DNA from: Erysipelothrix sp. UBA3383
GTDB taxonomy: Bacteria > Bacillota_I > Bacilli_A > Erysipelotrichales > Erysipelotrichaceae
Direction of reading: 5' to 3'
DNA length: 13,273 bases
Assembly (NCBI GenBank): GCA_002358955.1
Contig: DEPV01000052.1
Coordinates: 1-13,273 of the forward strand
The translations under genes were made by a program, and so were the position numbers. Positions 6,342-13,007 of the stretch are shown here, piece after piece (the stretch's first letter is position 1; each line of letters opens with the position of its first letter). The notes beneath the pieces were generated by a model. It was given only the letters and a program-made list of their open reading frames with translations. It was not told the DNA's origin and did no database searches.

Positions 6342-7958
6342 ATGGCAACAAAATATATATTTGTAACAGGTGGAGTAGTATCTGGAATTGGTAAAGGAAT
6401 TATTGCTTCATCAATTGGACGACTATTAAAAAATAGAGGGATGAAAGTGTTCATGCAGAAGTTTGATCCTTATATTAACGTCGATCCCGGTACCATGTCA
6501 CCATATCAACACGGAGAGGTTTTTGTCACTAAAGATGGTGCAGAAACAGACCTTGACTTAGGGCACTATGAGCGCTTTATCGATGTTGAGTTAACGGACA
6601 ATGCGAATATTACTACGGGTCGTGTATACTCATCCGTCATTAATAAAGAGCGTAACGGAGCGTATAATGGAGCTACCGTACAAGTTATTCCACACATTAC
6701 TGATGAAATTAAGAACAAGATCTACGATGCAGCACAAGAAAGTGCAGCGGATGTTGTTATTACTGAAATTGGAGGAACTGTAGGGGATATTGAATCACTA
6801 CCATTCCTAGAGGCAGTACGTCAGGTACATGCAGAAAACAAACAAGAAGATGTTATCTTCATTCATACAACACTGATTCCTAAAGTACCGGCATCAGATG
6901 AGTATAAAACTAAACCAACACAACACAGTTTTAAAGAGTTAATGAGCCATGGAATTAAGGCTAACATCATTGTGACACGTTGTGATGAACCATTAACAGA
7001 TGATATGCGTGAGAAGATTGCACTGTTTTGTGATGTGAATCCACAAGCAATCATTGAATCACGTAATGTTGAGAACTTATATGAGATTCCAATGTCATTC
7101 CAAGAACAAAAATTAGACTCATACATCTTACACAAGTTTAATTTACCAGATCATGGTCCTGCAGATATGACTGAATGGGTTGAAATGATTGATCGTGTCA
7201 ACCATTTAGAACATACTGTTAAGATTGGTCTTGTTGGTAAGTATGTACAACTTCGTGATGCTTACTTATCTGCAAGTGAAGCACTGCTTCATGCAGGGTA
7301 TGATTTATCAGCACGCATTGATGTTGAATGGATTAACTCAGAAGATGTTACTGTTGATACAATGGACGAGTTATTTAAAGATCTCGATGGTATTGTAGTA
7401 CCGGGTGGATTTGGAAAACGTGGTGTTGATGGGATGATTCTTGCAGCACAATATGCACGTGAAAATAACTTACCTTACTTTGGTATCAGTTTAGGAATGC
7501 AAACAGCACTGATTGAATATGGACGAAATGTCTTAGGTCTAGAAGATGCTGATTCCGTTGAATTTAACAAAGATACAAAATATCCAATTATTGATTTGAT
7601 GGATTCACAATACAATGCACAACTTGGGGGAACACTGCGTTTAGGAAACTACCCATGTACACTTGAGCAAGGCAGTATTGTTCACAACTTATATAAAGAG
7701 TCTGTTGTCTTTGAAAGACACCGTCACCGTTATGAGTTCAACAACAAATTTAGAGATCAATTTACAAAGAGTGATATTGCATTTACAGGATTGAGTCCAG
7801 ATGGACAATTGGTCGAAGTCATTGAGAATAAATCCCTTGATTTCTTTGTGGGATGTCAATACCATCCAGAATTTAAGTCAAGACCAAACCGATCACATCC
7901 ATTATTCTATGGATTTATCGATGCGGCTTTGCAATTTTCAAAAAATAGAGTAAAATAG
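6342..7958 (+). CDS. pyrG: CTP synthase with Ser in place of the glutaminase Cys
   Basis: The enzyme converts UTP to CTP using ATP and ammonia normally released from glutamine. The synthetase domain (about 1-270) has the P-loop-like GGVVSGIGKG, FDPYINVDPGTMSPYQHGEVFV, DLDLGHYERF and EIGGTVGDIESLPF. The C-terminal class I glutamine amidotransferase domain (about 293-535) keeps the oxyanion region PGGFGKRG, Glu407, RHRHRYEFN and the His508/Glu510 pair (YHPEF). The nucleophile motif GICLGMQ reads GISLGMQ: Ser383, AGT at 7488-7490, one base from TGT. Known Cys-to-Ser mutants of related amidotransferases lose glutamine-dependent but keep ammonia-dependent synthesis, so an ammonia-dependent enzyme is inferred. 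Length (538) is normal. An upstream in-frame ATG (6237) is rejected: ATG 6342 has AAGGAGGG five bases away and begins MATKYIFVTGG like the family. Confidence 0.95.
   Translation: MATKYIFVTGGVVSGIGKGIIASSIGRLLKNRGMKVFMQKFDPYINVDPGTMSPYQHGEVFVTKDGAETDLDLGHYERFIDVELTDNANITTGRVYSSVINKERNGAYNGATVQVIPHITDEIKNKIYDAAQESAADVVITEIGGTVGDIESLPFLEAVRQVHAENKQEDVIFIHTTLIPKVPASDEYKTKPTQHSFKELMSHGIKANIIVTRCDEPLTDDMREKIALFCDVNPQAIIESRNVENLYEIPMSFQEQKLDSYILHKFNLPDHGPADMTEWVEMIDRVNHLEHTVKIGLVGKYVQLRDAYLSASEALLHAGYDLSARIDVEWINSEDVTVDTMDELFKDLDGIVVPGGFGKRGVDGMILAAQYARENNLPYFGISLGMQTALIEYGRNVLGLEDADSVEFNKDTKYPIIDLMDSQYNAQLGGTLRLGNYPCTLEQGSIVHNLYKESVVFERHRHRYEFNNKFRDQFTKSDIAFTGLSPDGQLVEVIENKSLDFFVGCQYHPEFKSRPNRSHPLFYGFIDAALQFSKNRVK
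7929..7956 (+). promoter_or_regulatory. Probable fba promoter inside the end of pyrG
   Basis: TTGCAA (7929-7934) and TAAAAT (7951-7956) are 16 bases apart, with the -10 ending on the first base of the pyrG stop codon. Start near 7963, shortly before AGGAGG (7971-7976). No terminator separates pyrG from fba, so read-through from pyrG is also possible. Confidence 0.55.
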
Positions 7959-7986
7959 AAGGGTCTATATAGGAGGATGTATATTT

Positions 7987-8853
7987 ATGGCATTAGTATC
8001 AGCAAAAGGAATTCTTGATTCAGCGCGTGATGGACATTACGCAGTACCTGCAATCAACATTAACAACTTAGAATGGACAAAAGCAGTTCTATCAACAGCG
8101 CAAGCAATGAACTCACCAATTCTAATCGCAGTATCAGAAGGTGCAGCGAAATACATGACAGGATTTAAAACAATCGTTGGAATGGTTAACGGAATGATGG
8201 AAGAATTAAACATCACAGTTCCAGTAGCATTACACTTAGACCACGGATCATTCGAAGGGGCTAAAAACGCTATTGCAGCTGGATTCACTTCAGTAATGTA
8301 TGATGGATCACACTTACCATTCGAAGAAAACTTAGCACAAACTAAAGAAATCGTTGAGCTTGCACATGCAGCTGGCGTTTCAGTTGAAGCAGAAGTTGGA
8401 TCAATCGGTGGAGAAGAAGACGGTATCGTTGGTACTGGAGAATTAGCAGACATTCAAGAATGTATCAACATTACAGCGACAGGAATTGATTTCTTAGCTG
8501 CAGGAATCGGAAACATTCACGGACAATACCCTGAAAACTGGGCTGGTCTATCATTCGAAACTTTAGAAAACATTAAAGCAGCAACAGGAAACATTCCATT
8601 AGTATTACACGGTGGAACAGGAATCCCAGTTGAGCAAATCACTAAAGCAATCGACTTAGGTGTTGCAAAAATCAACGTTAACACTGAATTACAATTAAGC
8701 TTCGCAGCAGCTACACGTGACTTTATTGTTGCAGGTAAAGATTTAGAAGGTAAAAACTATGACCCTCGTAAACTACTTGCTCCAGGATATGACGCAATGG
8801 TTGAAGCAGTTAAAGCAAAAATCGAAATGTTCGGTTCAGCTAACAAAGCATAA
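7987..8853 (+). CDS. fba: Class II fructose-1,6-bisphosphate aldolase
   Basis: This zinc aldolase reversibly splits fructose 1,6-bisphosphate into DHAP and glyceraldehyde 3-phosphate in glycolysis and gluconeogenesis. Seen in the 288-residue protein: LHLDHGSF with catalytic Asp85 and zinc ligand His86, YDGSHLPFEEN, EAEVGSIGGEEDG with Glu134/Glu136, zinc ligand His178 in GNIHGQYP, His208 in VLHGGTGIP, and the phosphate-binding KINVNTEL near 228-235. Length and motif order fit the class IIA/B Gram-positive FbaA type. AGGAGG is ten bases before the ATG. Codon choice is more uniform than in neighbouring genes (ATC, AAC and TTC are favoured), as expected of a highly expressed glycolytic gene. It follows pyrG by 28 bases; in B. 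subtilis fbaA also lies shortly downstream of pyrG. A strong terminator follows. Confidence 0.96.
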   Translation: MALVSAKGILDSARDGHYAVPAININNLEWTKAVLSTAQAMNSPILIAVSEGAAKYMTGFKTIVGMVNGMMEELNITVPVALHLDHGSFEGAKNAIAAGFTSVMYDGSHLPFEENLAQTKEIVELAHAAGVSVEAEVGSIGGEEDGIVGTGELADIQECINITATGIDFLAAGIGNIHGQYPENWAGLSFETLENIKAATGNIPLVLHGGTGIPVEQITKAIDLGVAKINVNTELQLSFAAATRDFIVAGKDLEGKNYDPRKLLAPGYDAMVEAVKAKIEMFGSANKA

Positions 8854-8862
8854 TTAAAAACT

Positions 8863-8868
8863 TATAAT
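8863..8868 (+). promoter_or_regulatory. Candidate -10 for the FNT channel gene, upstream of the fba terminator
   Basis: A perfect TATAAT lies between the fba stop and the terminator hairpin, with no convincing -35. It would start RNA at about 8875, right at the base of the hairpin. There is no room for a promoter between the hairpin and the FNT ribosome binding site. Confidence 0.35.
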
Positions 8869-8875
8869 AAACACT

Positions 8876-8907
8876 AAGGGCTCATCCTAGCATGAGCTCT
8901 TTTTTTT
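8876..8907 (+). terminator. fba terminator, abutting the next gene's ribosome binding site
   Basis: GGGCTCAT (8878-8885) pairs with ATGAGCTC (8892-8899) with one G-T wobble around loop CCTAGC, extended by two A-T pairs, then eight T (8900-8907). The next bases are GGAGG (8908-8912), the ribosome binding site of the FNT gene. Confidence 0.88.
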
Positions 8908-8918
8908 GGAGGTATTGT

Positions 8919-9677
8919 GTGAATACAATGAGTGAAGTAATATCTTTTTTAACACGTCAAGGACGTGCTAAAGTGGATAAAACACCAGTTGAAAAACTTG
9001 TGTTAGGATTTTTAGGGGGAGCTTATGTTGGTGTTGGTTATTTAGCTTACATCGTCGTAGCGGCATCACTGCCAGGTATGAGTGGTCATTTGATCGGATC
9101 ATTCTTGTTCCCAATGGGATTAGCATTAATCTTAATGGTTGGAGCAGAATTGATCACTGGTAATATGACAGTTGTTTCTTTAGCAATGTTGAATAAAGAA
9201 GTCAGTGTTAAAGAAATGATCATCAACTGGATGTATGTAACATTTGGTAATATTATTGGTGCAGCAAGTGTTGCACTTGTATTTGGGGTATATGTTGAAG
9301 TATTAGCACCTTATACTGAATTTGTGAATACGCTGGCACTTGGTAAAGTAACACCAAGTTTGATGAAAGTATTCATCTCAGGTATGGGAGCCAACTGGAT
9401 TGTCGGATTGGCAATTTGGTTATTTAATGTTATGCAAGATGGTTTTGCCAAACTTGTTGGAGCATGGTTACCAACTGCAATCTTTGTGCTTTTATCATTT
9501 CAGCACAGTGTTGCAAACGTATTTATCTTCAGTGCATCCTATGCATATGGTGGTATTGATCTCAAATCAGCAGTAATTAACTTTATCGTTTCATATTTAG
9601 GAAACGTATTGGGTGGATTATTACTGGTGTCTACAATTTACACTGTAGTCAACAATCAGACAAAAACAGCGAAATAA
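8919..9677 (+). CDS. Formate/nitrite transporter (FNT) family channel
   Basis: A pentameric-type membrane channel for small anions such as formate, nitrite or hydrosulfide. The 252-residue product has six predicted membrane segments (about 28-50, 58-80, 103-128, 148-170, 184-206, 218-242), the FNT signature AELITGNM (76-83) and the central-histidine motif FQHSVANVF (His196). E. coli FocA has Glu before this histidine; here it is Gln195. pflB begins 3.5 kb downstream, so formate is a reasonable substrate, but sequence alone does not separate FocA, NirC and HSC types. GTG 8919 is chosen because GGAGG is six bases upstream; ATG 8928 is 15 bases away, and ATG 8892 lies inside the terminator hairpin. 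B. subtilis has tal in this position between fbaA and murAB. Confidence 0.92.
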   Translation: MNTMSEVISFLTRQGRAKVDKTPVEKLVLGFLGGAYVGVGYLAYIVVAASLPGMSGHLIGSFLFPMGLALILMVGAELITGNMTVVSLAMLNKEVSVKEMIINWMYVTFGNIIGAASVALVFGVYVEVLAPYTEFVNTLALGKVTPSLMKVFISGMGANWIVGLAIWLFNVMQDGFAKLVGAWLPTAIFVLLSFQHSVANVFIFSASYAYGGIDLKSAVINFIVSYLGNVLGGLLLVSTIYTVVNNQTKTAK

Positions 9678-9686
9678 TCAAGTTAG

Positions 9687-9712
9687 GAACACCTTTGGTG
9701 TTCTTTTCTTTT
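9687..9712 (+). terminator. Intrinsic terminator of the FNT gene
   Basis: GAACACC (9687-9693) and GGTGTTC (9697-9703) pair perfectly around TTT, followed by TTTTCTTTT. Confidence 0.9.
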
Positions 9713-9797
9713 GATAATGACTGAATCCGAAGAAATCATTAATTTTCAGATTCTATAATCTTTAGATTTATTCATTTATGGTATCTTGTGTATGTGA

Positions 9798-9826
9798 CTG
9801 TAACTTCATAATTTTTAAGGTATAAT
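9798..9826 (+). promoter_or_regulatory. murA promoter
   Basis: A perfect -10 TATAAT (9821-9826) has a weak -35 CTGTAA (9798-9803) 17 bases upstream. The start is predicted near 9833, about 22 bases before the ATG. The gap before it (9713-9797) is AT-rich and holds an imperfect hairpin (9723-9753), an overlapping 5-4-5 inverted repeat AGATT/AATCT (9748-9761) and another TATAAT (9754-9759) with no -35; none can be given a role. Confidence 0.65.
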
Positions 9827-9854
9827 AGTATAGCGAAGTTAGGAGTTGTTATCA

Positions 9855-11117
9855 ATGAGTGAAGTTATTAAAATTAAAGGCAATCAAAATTTAAAAGGTA
9901 GTGTTCGTATTGGGGGCGCTAAAAATGCCACCGTAGCTTTAATCCCAGCTGCGATTTTAGCTGAAGATAGTGAGGTTAATTTATTTGAAGTTCCTAATAT
10001 TTCAGATGTAGCATCATTGAGTGAGATTCTTGAAGCTTTAGGTATTCAAGTAACATCTCCAACATTTGATCATTTCCAAATTAACACGGTTGGAATGAAA
10101 AACATTGATTTGGATATCGATGCAGTATCAAACTTAAGAGCTTCTTATTACTTTATGGGAGCGTTATTAGGAAAGTATAAATATGTCAAAATGCAAATGC
10201 CAGGGGGCTGCTATTTAGGACCTCGTCCTTTTGATCTTCACCTAAAAGGGTTTGAAGCATTGGGAGCGACATGGGAGTACAAACAAGGTTTCTATGAAAT
10301 CAAAGCAGAGAAGTTAGTCGGTTCAAAAATATTCTTGGATTTCCAGTCGGTTGGAGCTACCATCAACATCATGTTAGCGGCTGTTCTTGCTGAGGGAAAA
10401 ACTGAGATTGAAAACGCTGCGAAAGAACCAGAAATTATCGACGTTGCAACATTCTTAAATAAGATGGGGGCAAACATACGTGGTGCTGGTACCAACGTGA
10501 TTACAATTGACGGTGTTGAATCCTTGAAGGGAACAACTCATGAAATCATTCCTGATCGAATTGAAGCAGGAACGTATATGATTTTAGCTGCAGCTGCAGC
10601 AAATGATATGACAATTGAAAATATCATTCCATTACACCTTGAAGCATTAAGTGCTAAGCTTATTGAGATGGGTGTAAATATTGAAGTTGGTGCAGATTTT
10701 GCACGTATTAAAAAAGGTGCAGATCTTAAAGCAATTGATATTACAACGCAACCTTACCCAGGATTTGCGACTGATTTACAACAACCACTGACCGCTTTGT
10801 TAACACAGGCAACAGGGACAAGTGTTGTTAAAGATACAATTTATCCAGAACGTTTCAAACATACGGGTGAATTAAATCGTATGGGTGCAGATATTACATT
10901 GCAACCAGGATCAGGTTATATTGAAGGACCATCTCAATTATATGGTTCTAAAGTTGAAGCAACCGATTTAAGATGCGGTGCATGTCTTGTCATTGCAGGA
11001 CTGCTTGCTGAAGGGGTTACTGAGATTTCTGAGATTTACCACATTGATCGTGGTTATGATGATCTAGTTGGAAAACTAACAGGTCTTGGTGCAACAATCT
11101 GGCGCGAAGAAAAATAA
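9855..11117 (+). CDS. murA: UDP-N-acetylglucosamine 1-carboxyvinyltransferase (MurZ-type paralogue by synteny)
   Basis: It transfers enolpyruvate from PEP to UDP-GlcNAc, the first committed step of peptidoglycan precursor synthesis in the cytoplasm. The 420-residue protein has the paired Lys23-Asn24, the active-site loop MPGGCYLGPRPFDLH with catalytic Cys119 (the fosfomycin target, so the canonical sensitive form), PDRIEAGTY (234-241), TDLQQP with Asp307, and HIDRGY with Arg399. DLRCGACLV at 371-379 has two Cys where relatives usually have Ala. Firmicutes often carry two paralogues; position downstream of rpoE-pyrG-fba matches B. subtilis murAB (murZ). ATG 9855 is preferred to TTG 9846 because TTAGGAG is nine bases upstream and MSEVIKIKG is the normal N-terminus. 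It is a single-gene unit between its own promoter and terminator. Confidence 0.96.
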   Translation: MSEVIKIKGNQNLKGSVRIGGAKNATVALIPAAILAEDSEVNLFEVPNISDVASLSEILEALGIQVTSPTFDHFQINTVGMKNIDLDIDAVSNLRASYYFMGALLGKYKYVKMQMPGGCYLGPRPFDLHLKGFEALGATWEYKQGFYEIKAEKLVGSKIFLDFQSVGATINIMLAAVLAEGKTEIENAAKEPEIIDVATFLNKMGANIRGAGTNVITIDGVESLKGTTHEIIPDRIEAGTYMILAAAAANDMTIENIIPLHLEALSAKLIEMGVNIEVGADFARIKKGADLKAIDITTQPYPGFATDLQQPLTALLTQATGTSVVKDTIYPERFKHTGELNRMGADITLQPGSGYIEGPSQLYGSKVEATDLRCGACLVIAGLLAEGVTEISEIYHIDRGYDDLVGKLTGLGATIWREEK

Positions 11118-11125
11118 TAATATTT

Positions 11126-11169
11126 AAAGTAGTAATGTTTTCCTAAGGGTACGCATTGCTACTTTTTTT
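11126..11169 (+). terminator. Intrinsic terminator of murA
   Basis: AAAGTAGTAATG (11126-11137) pairs with CATTGCTACTTT (11154-11165), 12 pairs with one wobble, closing a 16-base loop; the T run is 11163-11169. Confidence 0.88.
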
Positions 11170-11231
11170 GTAACTTGAAGTGATATTCCTGTAAGATAGT
11201 AATAAATGTCTACTTAATACTTCTACATGGC

Positions 11232-11237
11232 TATAAT
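11232..11237 (+). promoter_or_regulatory. -10 element of the LytTR operon
   Basis: A perfect TATAAT lies 19 bases before the predicted ATG, with no recognisable -35 at 16-18 bases. A start near 11244 would leave a leader of about 13 bases, almost all ribosome binding site. Upstream, TGTAA recurs at 11169 and 11190, 21 bases apart; a missing -35 plus phased repeats fits an activator-dependent promoter, but the repeat is short. Confidence 0.5.
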
Positions 11238-11256
11238 AAATATAAAAGGAGCACCC

Positions 11257-11670
11257 ATGAAAATACAAATCAGTAATAAACTAGATAAAGATTTTGTTGA
11301 AACTCATATTCAAGATGCTGAAATTGTTGACTATGGTGATTATTTATTAGTTCCAAATGCGACAAAAATTATCGTTGAAGATGCTTTTGAGAAACGGGTT
11401 GTAGATGTCCTTGATGTTTATTTTGTATTTATTGAACAAGGTAAAACTTTAGTAAAAACAAAAACTAAAACATACCGTTCAATCAAAACCTTAAGTGAAT
11501 TAGAAAGTGATATCTTATTTCGCATCAATAAATCAACTTTAATTAATCTTGATTGTGTAGAAGATATTAAGGTTAAGTTAAATATGAAGTATGCACTGAA
11601 GATAGGGGAGCTGTGGTTTGATGTTAACCGTACCTATTACAATGCATTCAAGGAAAGGTTGGGCTTATAG
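11257..11670 (+). CDS. Stand-alone LytTR-family DNA-binding regulator
   Basis: A 137-residue transcription regulator without a receiver domain. Residues about 1-40 form a short beta-rich N-terminal region typical of single-domain LytTR proteins; 42-136 form the LytTR fold, with VLDVYFVFIEQGKTLVKT, YRSIKTLSELESD, RINKSTLINL (89-98) and FDVNRTYYNAFKERL (121-135) matching the family pattern. Family members bind paired direct repeats about one to two helical turns apart. ATG 11257 is preferred to ATG 11227 because AAGGAG is five bases upstream and the longer form would extend across the -10. The stop codon is directly followed by the ATG of a membrane protein gene, so the three genes are probably co-translated. 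Elsewhere, single-domain LytTR regulators are often controlled by a membrane protein encoded next to them (streptococcal HdrRM and BrsRM). Confidence 0.88.
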   Translation: MKIQISNKLDKDFVETHIQDAEIVDYGDYLLVPNATKIIVEDAFEKRVVDVLDVYFVFIEQGKTLVKTKTKTYRSIKTLSELESDILFRINKSTLINLDCVEDIKVKLNMKYALKIGELWFDVNRTYYNAFKERLGL

Positions 11671-12468
11671 ATGAATCATAATTTTAAAGGAACGATTATT
11701 GGAATGCTTTGTCTTATTGCATTAATGTACATCAGTTATTATGTGTATCGTAAGATGTTAGGAAGACAAGCGCTGAATCAACTCAAAGGCAAACAAAGCT
11801 CGAATGTATGGACAACTAGTACTTTTTTCATAGTCCAAATTATAATTTTAGTCAGTATTAGTGTTCTTATTGTATTTATGGATTTAAGTCTATCAGCAAG
11901 AGCCTATGTATCTACATGTCAAAGTAATGATATTGAAGAGGGAGTTTGTTTAAATAATTTTGGCAGGGAAATTTATCGAGATGAGAGACTTATCATCCCC
12001 GATATCAAAAAATTAAATCCAGATTTCAGTTTTAATACGATGCTTAATGTATATGAACAAAATGACCTATCACTTGAAGAAAAGAGATTCTATAATGCTC
12101 GATACTTTCACAATCGATACATCGATACATGGCAGGACATGGTTATCCTTGAAAATGGATTAGAAGTAACGATTATCGATAACAACTTAGAAGCTAATCG
12201 TGGCGTATATCTAGATAGTACTTCAAGTCTAACTGTCTCATTTAAGAATCGAAGTAATCGTAGTATCAATATAGATCATGAATCAGTTGTTGGAGTATAT
12301 TTAAAAGATCAGTATATACCCTACATATTAAAAGATAATGATACACAAGTCTTAAATCCTTCTGAGATGATTCAAGTTACTTATCATTATCCTGTAAATG
12401 TTTTGGATTACTCTTACTATTCCATACGAATACACAGCAAAAATTATACATTTCGAGAGGGGAGATAA
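11671..12468 (+). CDS. Unrecognised membrane protein with extracytoplasmic beta-rich domain
   Basis: I do not recognise this 265-residue protein. Two hydrophobic segments (about 8-26 and 50-70) flank a positively charged loop (Arg27, Lys28, Arg32, Lys39, Lys41), which predicts N-out, loop inside, and residues 71-265 outside. The outer part holds Cys83 and Cys93, a possible disulfide, then a charged stretch, then a strand-rich C-terminal half (about 157-262: LEVTIIDNN, SSLTVSFKNRSNRSINI, VVGVYLKDQYIPYI, MIQVTYHYP, YYSIRIHSKNYTF) resembling a DUF4352-like or immunoglobulin-like fold; that resemblance is by eye only. The ATG touches the LytTR stop codon, and the nearest purine-rich stretch (AAGGAAAGG, 11650-11658) is about 12 bases away, suggesting coupling. 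The arrangement suggests sensing or anchoring that feeds the LytTR protein, but this is unproven. Confidence 0.75.
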   Translation: MNHNFKGTIIGMLCLIALMYISYYVYRKMLGRQALNQLKGKQSSNVWTTSTFFIVQIIILVSISVLIVFMDLSLSARAYVSTCQSNDIEEGVCLNNFGREIYRDERLIIPDIKKLNPDFSFNTMLNVYEQNDLSLEEKRFYNARYFHNRYIDTWQDMVILENGLEVTIIDNNLEANRGVYLDSTSSLTVSFKNRSNRSINIDHESVVGVYLKDQYIPYILKDNDTQVLNPSEMIQVTYHYPVNVLDYSYYSIRIHSKNYTFREGR

Positions 12469-12471
12469 ACC

Positions 12472-12915
12472 ATGAAAGTAAAACTTAGATTAGCCATCAG
12501 TTGTTTCATCATTACAATTAGTCTTTTCCTTCTTTATCTTAGTCAATTTTCTTTAGGGATGGATCTAATGGATTATGGCTGGGCTTATAGTTATTATCAT
12601 TTTCAAACAATGTGGAAGCATGGCTTCTTAATTTTACTTATTACTTTAGGTTTAATACTTATGGTAAGTACTCGAGATTATTACAAAGGGACACAAAGAA
12701 AGATATTTACTACTGCTCTATTTACGATATCATTAGTCCAATTGATTGAGCTTTCGAATATGTTTTTCTCACTAAACTTGTTAATGCAAAATGGTTATTC
12801 TATATATCAATCATTGAGTCAAAGTCCTTACGTTTTTATGATTACTCCATTACTGATGGTTATATATTTAATCGCAATTGTACTTTTAATGTTCAATATC
12901 GGTAAGCAATCATAA
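12472..12915 (+). CDS. Unrecognised four-helix membrane protein
   Basis: The 147-residue product has four predicted membrane helices (about 8-26, 50-66, 79-102, 120-143). Basic residues at the N-terminus, in the 67-78 loop (Arg68, Lys72, Arg76, Lys77) and at Lys145 predict both ends inside. Size and topology recall the DUF3021-type partners often found beside stand-alone LytTR regulators, but I cannot see a convincing sequence match. The aromatic outer loop DYGWAYSYYHFQTMW (34-48) is distinctive. It starts three bases after the previous stop with AGGGGAG seven bases upstream. By analogy with LytTR regulatory systems it could restrain the regulator at the membrane, or be a target of it; neither is shown. 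No strong terminator follows within 170 bases. Confidence 0.75.
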   Translation: MKVKLRLAISCFIITISLFLLYLSQFSLGMDLMDYGWAYSYYHFQTMWKHGFLILLITLGLILMVSTRDYYKGTQRKIFTTALFTISLVQLIELSNMFFSLNLLMQNGYSIYQSLSQSPYVFMITPLLMVIYLIAIVLLMFNIGKQS

Positions 12916-12922
12916 TTTATAT

Positions 12923-12937
12923 TGAGAATCATTCTCA
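12923..12937 (+). promoter_or_regulatory. Fur-type operator (7-1-7 palindrome)
   Basis: TGAGAATCATTCTCA is a perfect 7-1-7 inverted repeat, matching the Bacillus Fur box TGATAATNATTATCA except for one symmetric change per arm. It does not fit the PerR or Zur patterns as well. It begins eight bases after the upstream stop codon and is about 275 bases before pflB, overlapping a weak promoter-like TTGAGA (12922-12927). Confidence 0.65.
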
Positions 12938-13007
12938 TGGATTGTTATCGGAATAAGTCATTAATTTCTAATAAAGCTTAAGAATCAAGGCTGTATTTGT
13001 CTAAAAA

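Noticed and set aside
8037..8453. Long minus-strand open frame (138 codons) opposite fba
   Set aside because: It lies inside a clearly real gene with complete active-site motifs, and its own translation shows no recognisable family. It is a shadow of the biased codon use of fba.
8892..8918. Start of the FNT gene at ATG 8892
   Set aside because: This ATG is inside the terminator hairpin and has no ribosome binding site; GTG 8919 has GGAGG at six bases.
12937..12981. 14-codon open frame after the Fur-type box
   Set aside because: It is very short, has no ribosome binding site, and its ATG is formed by the edge of the palindrome.
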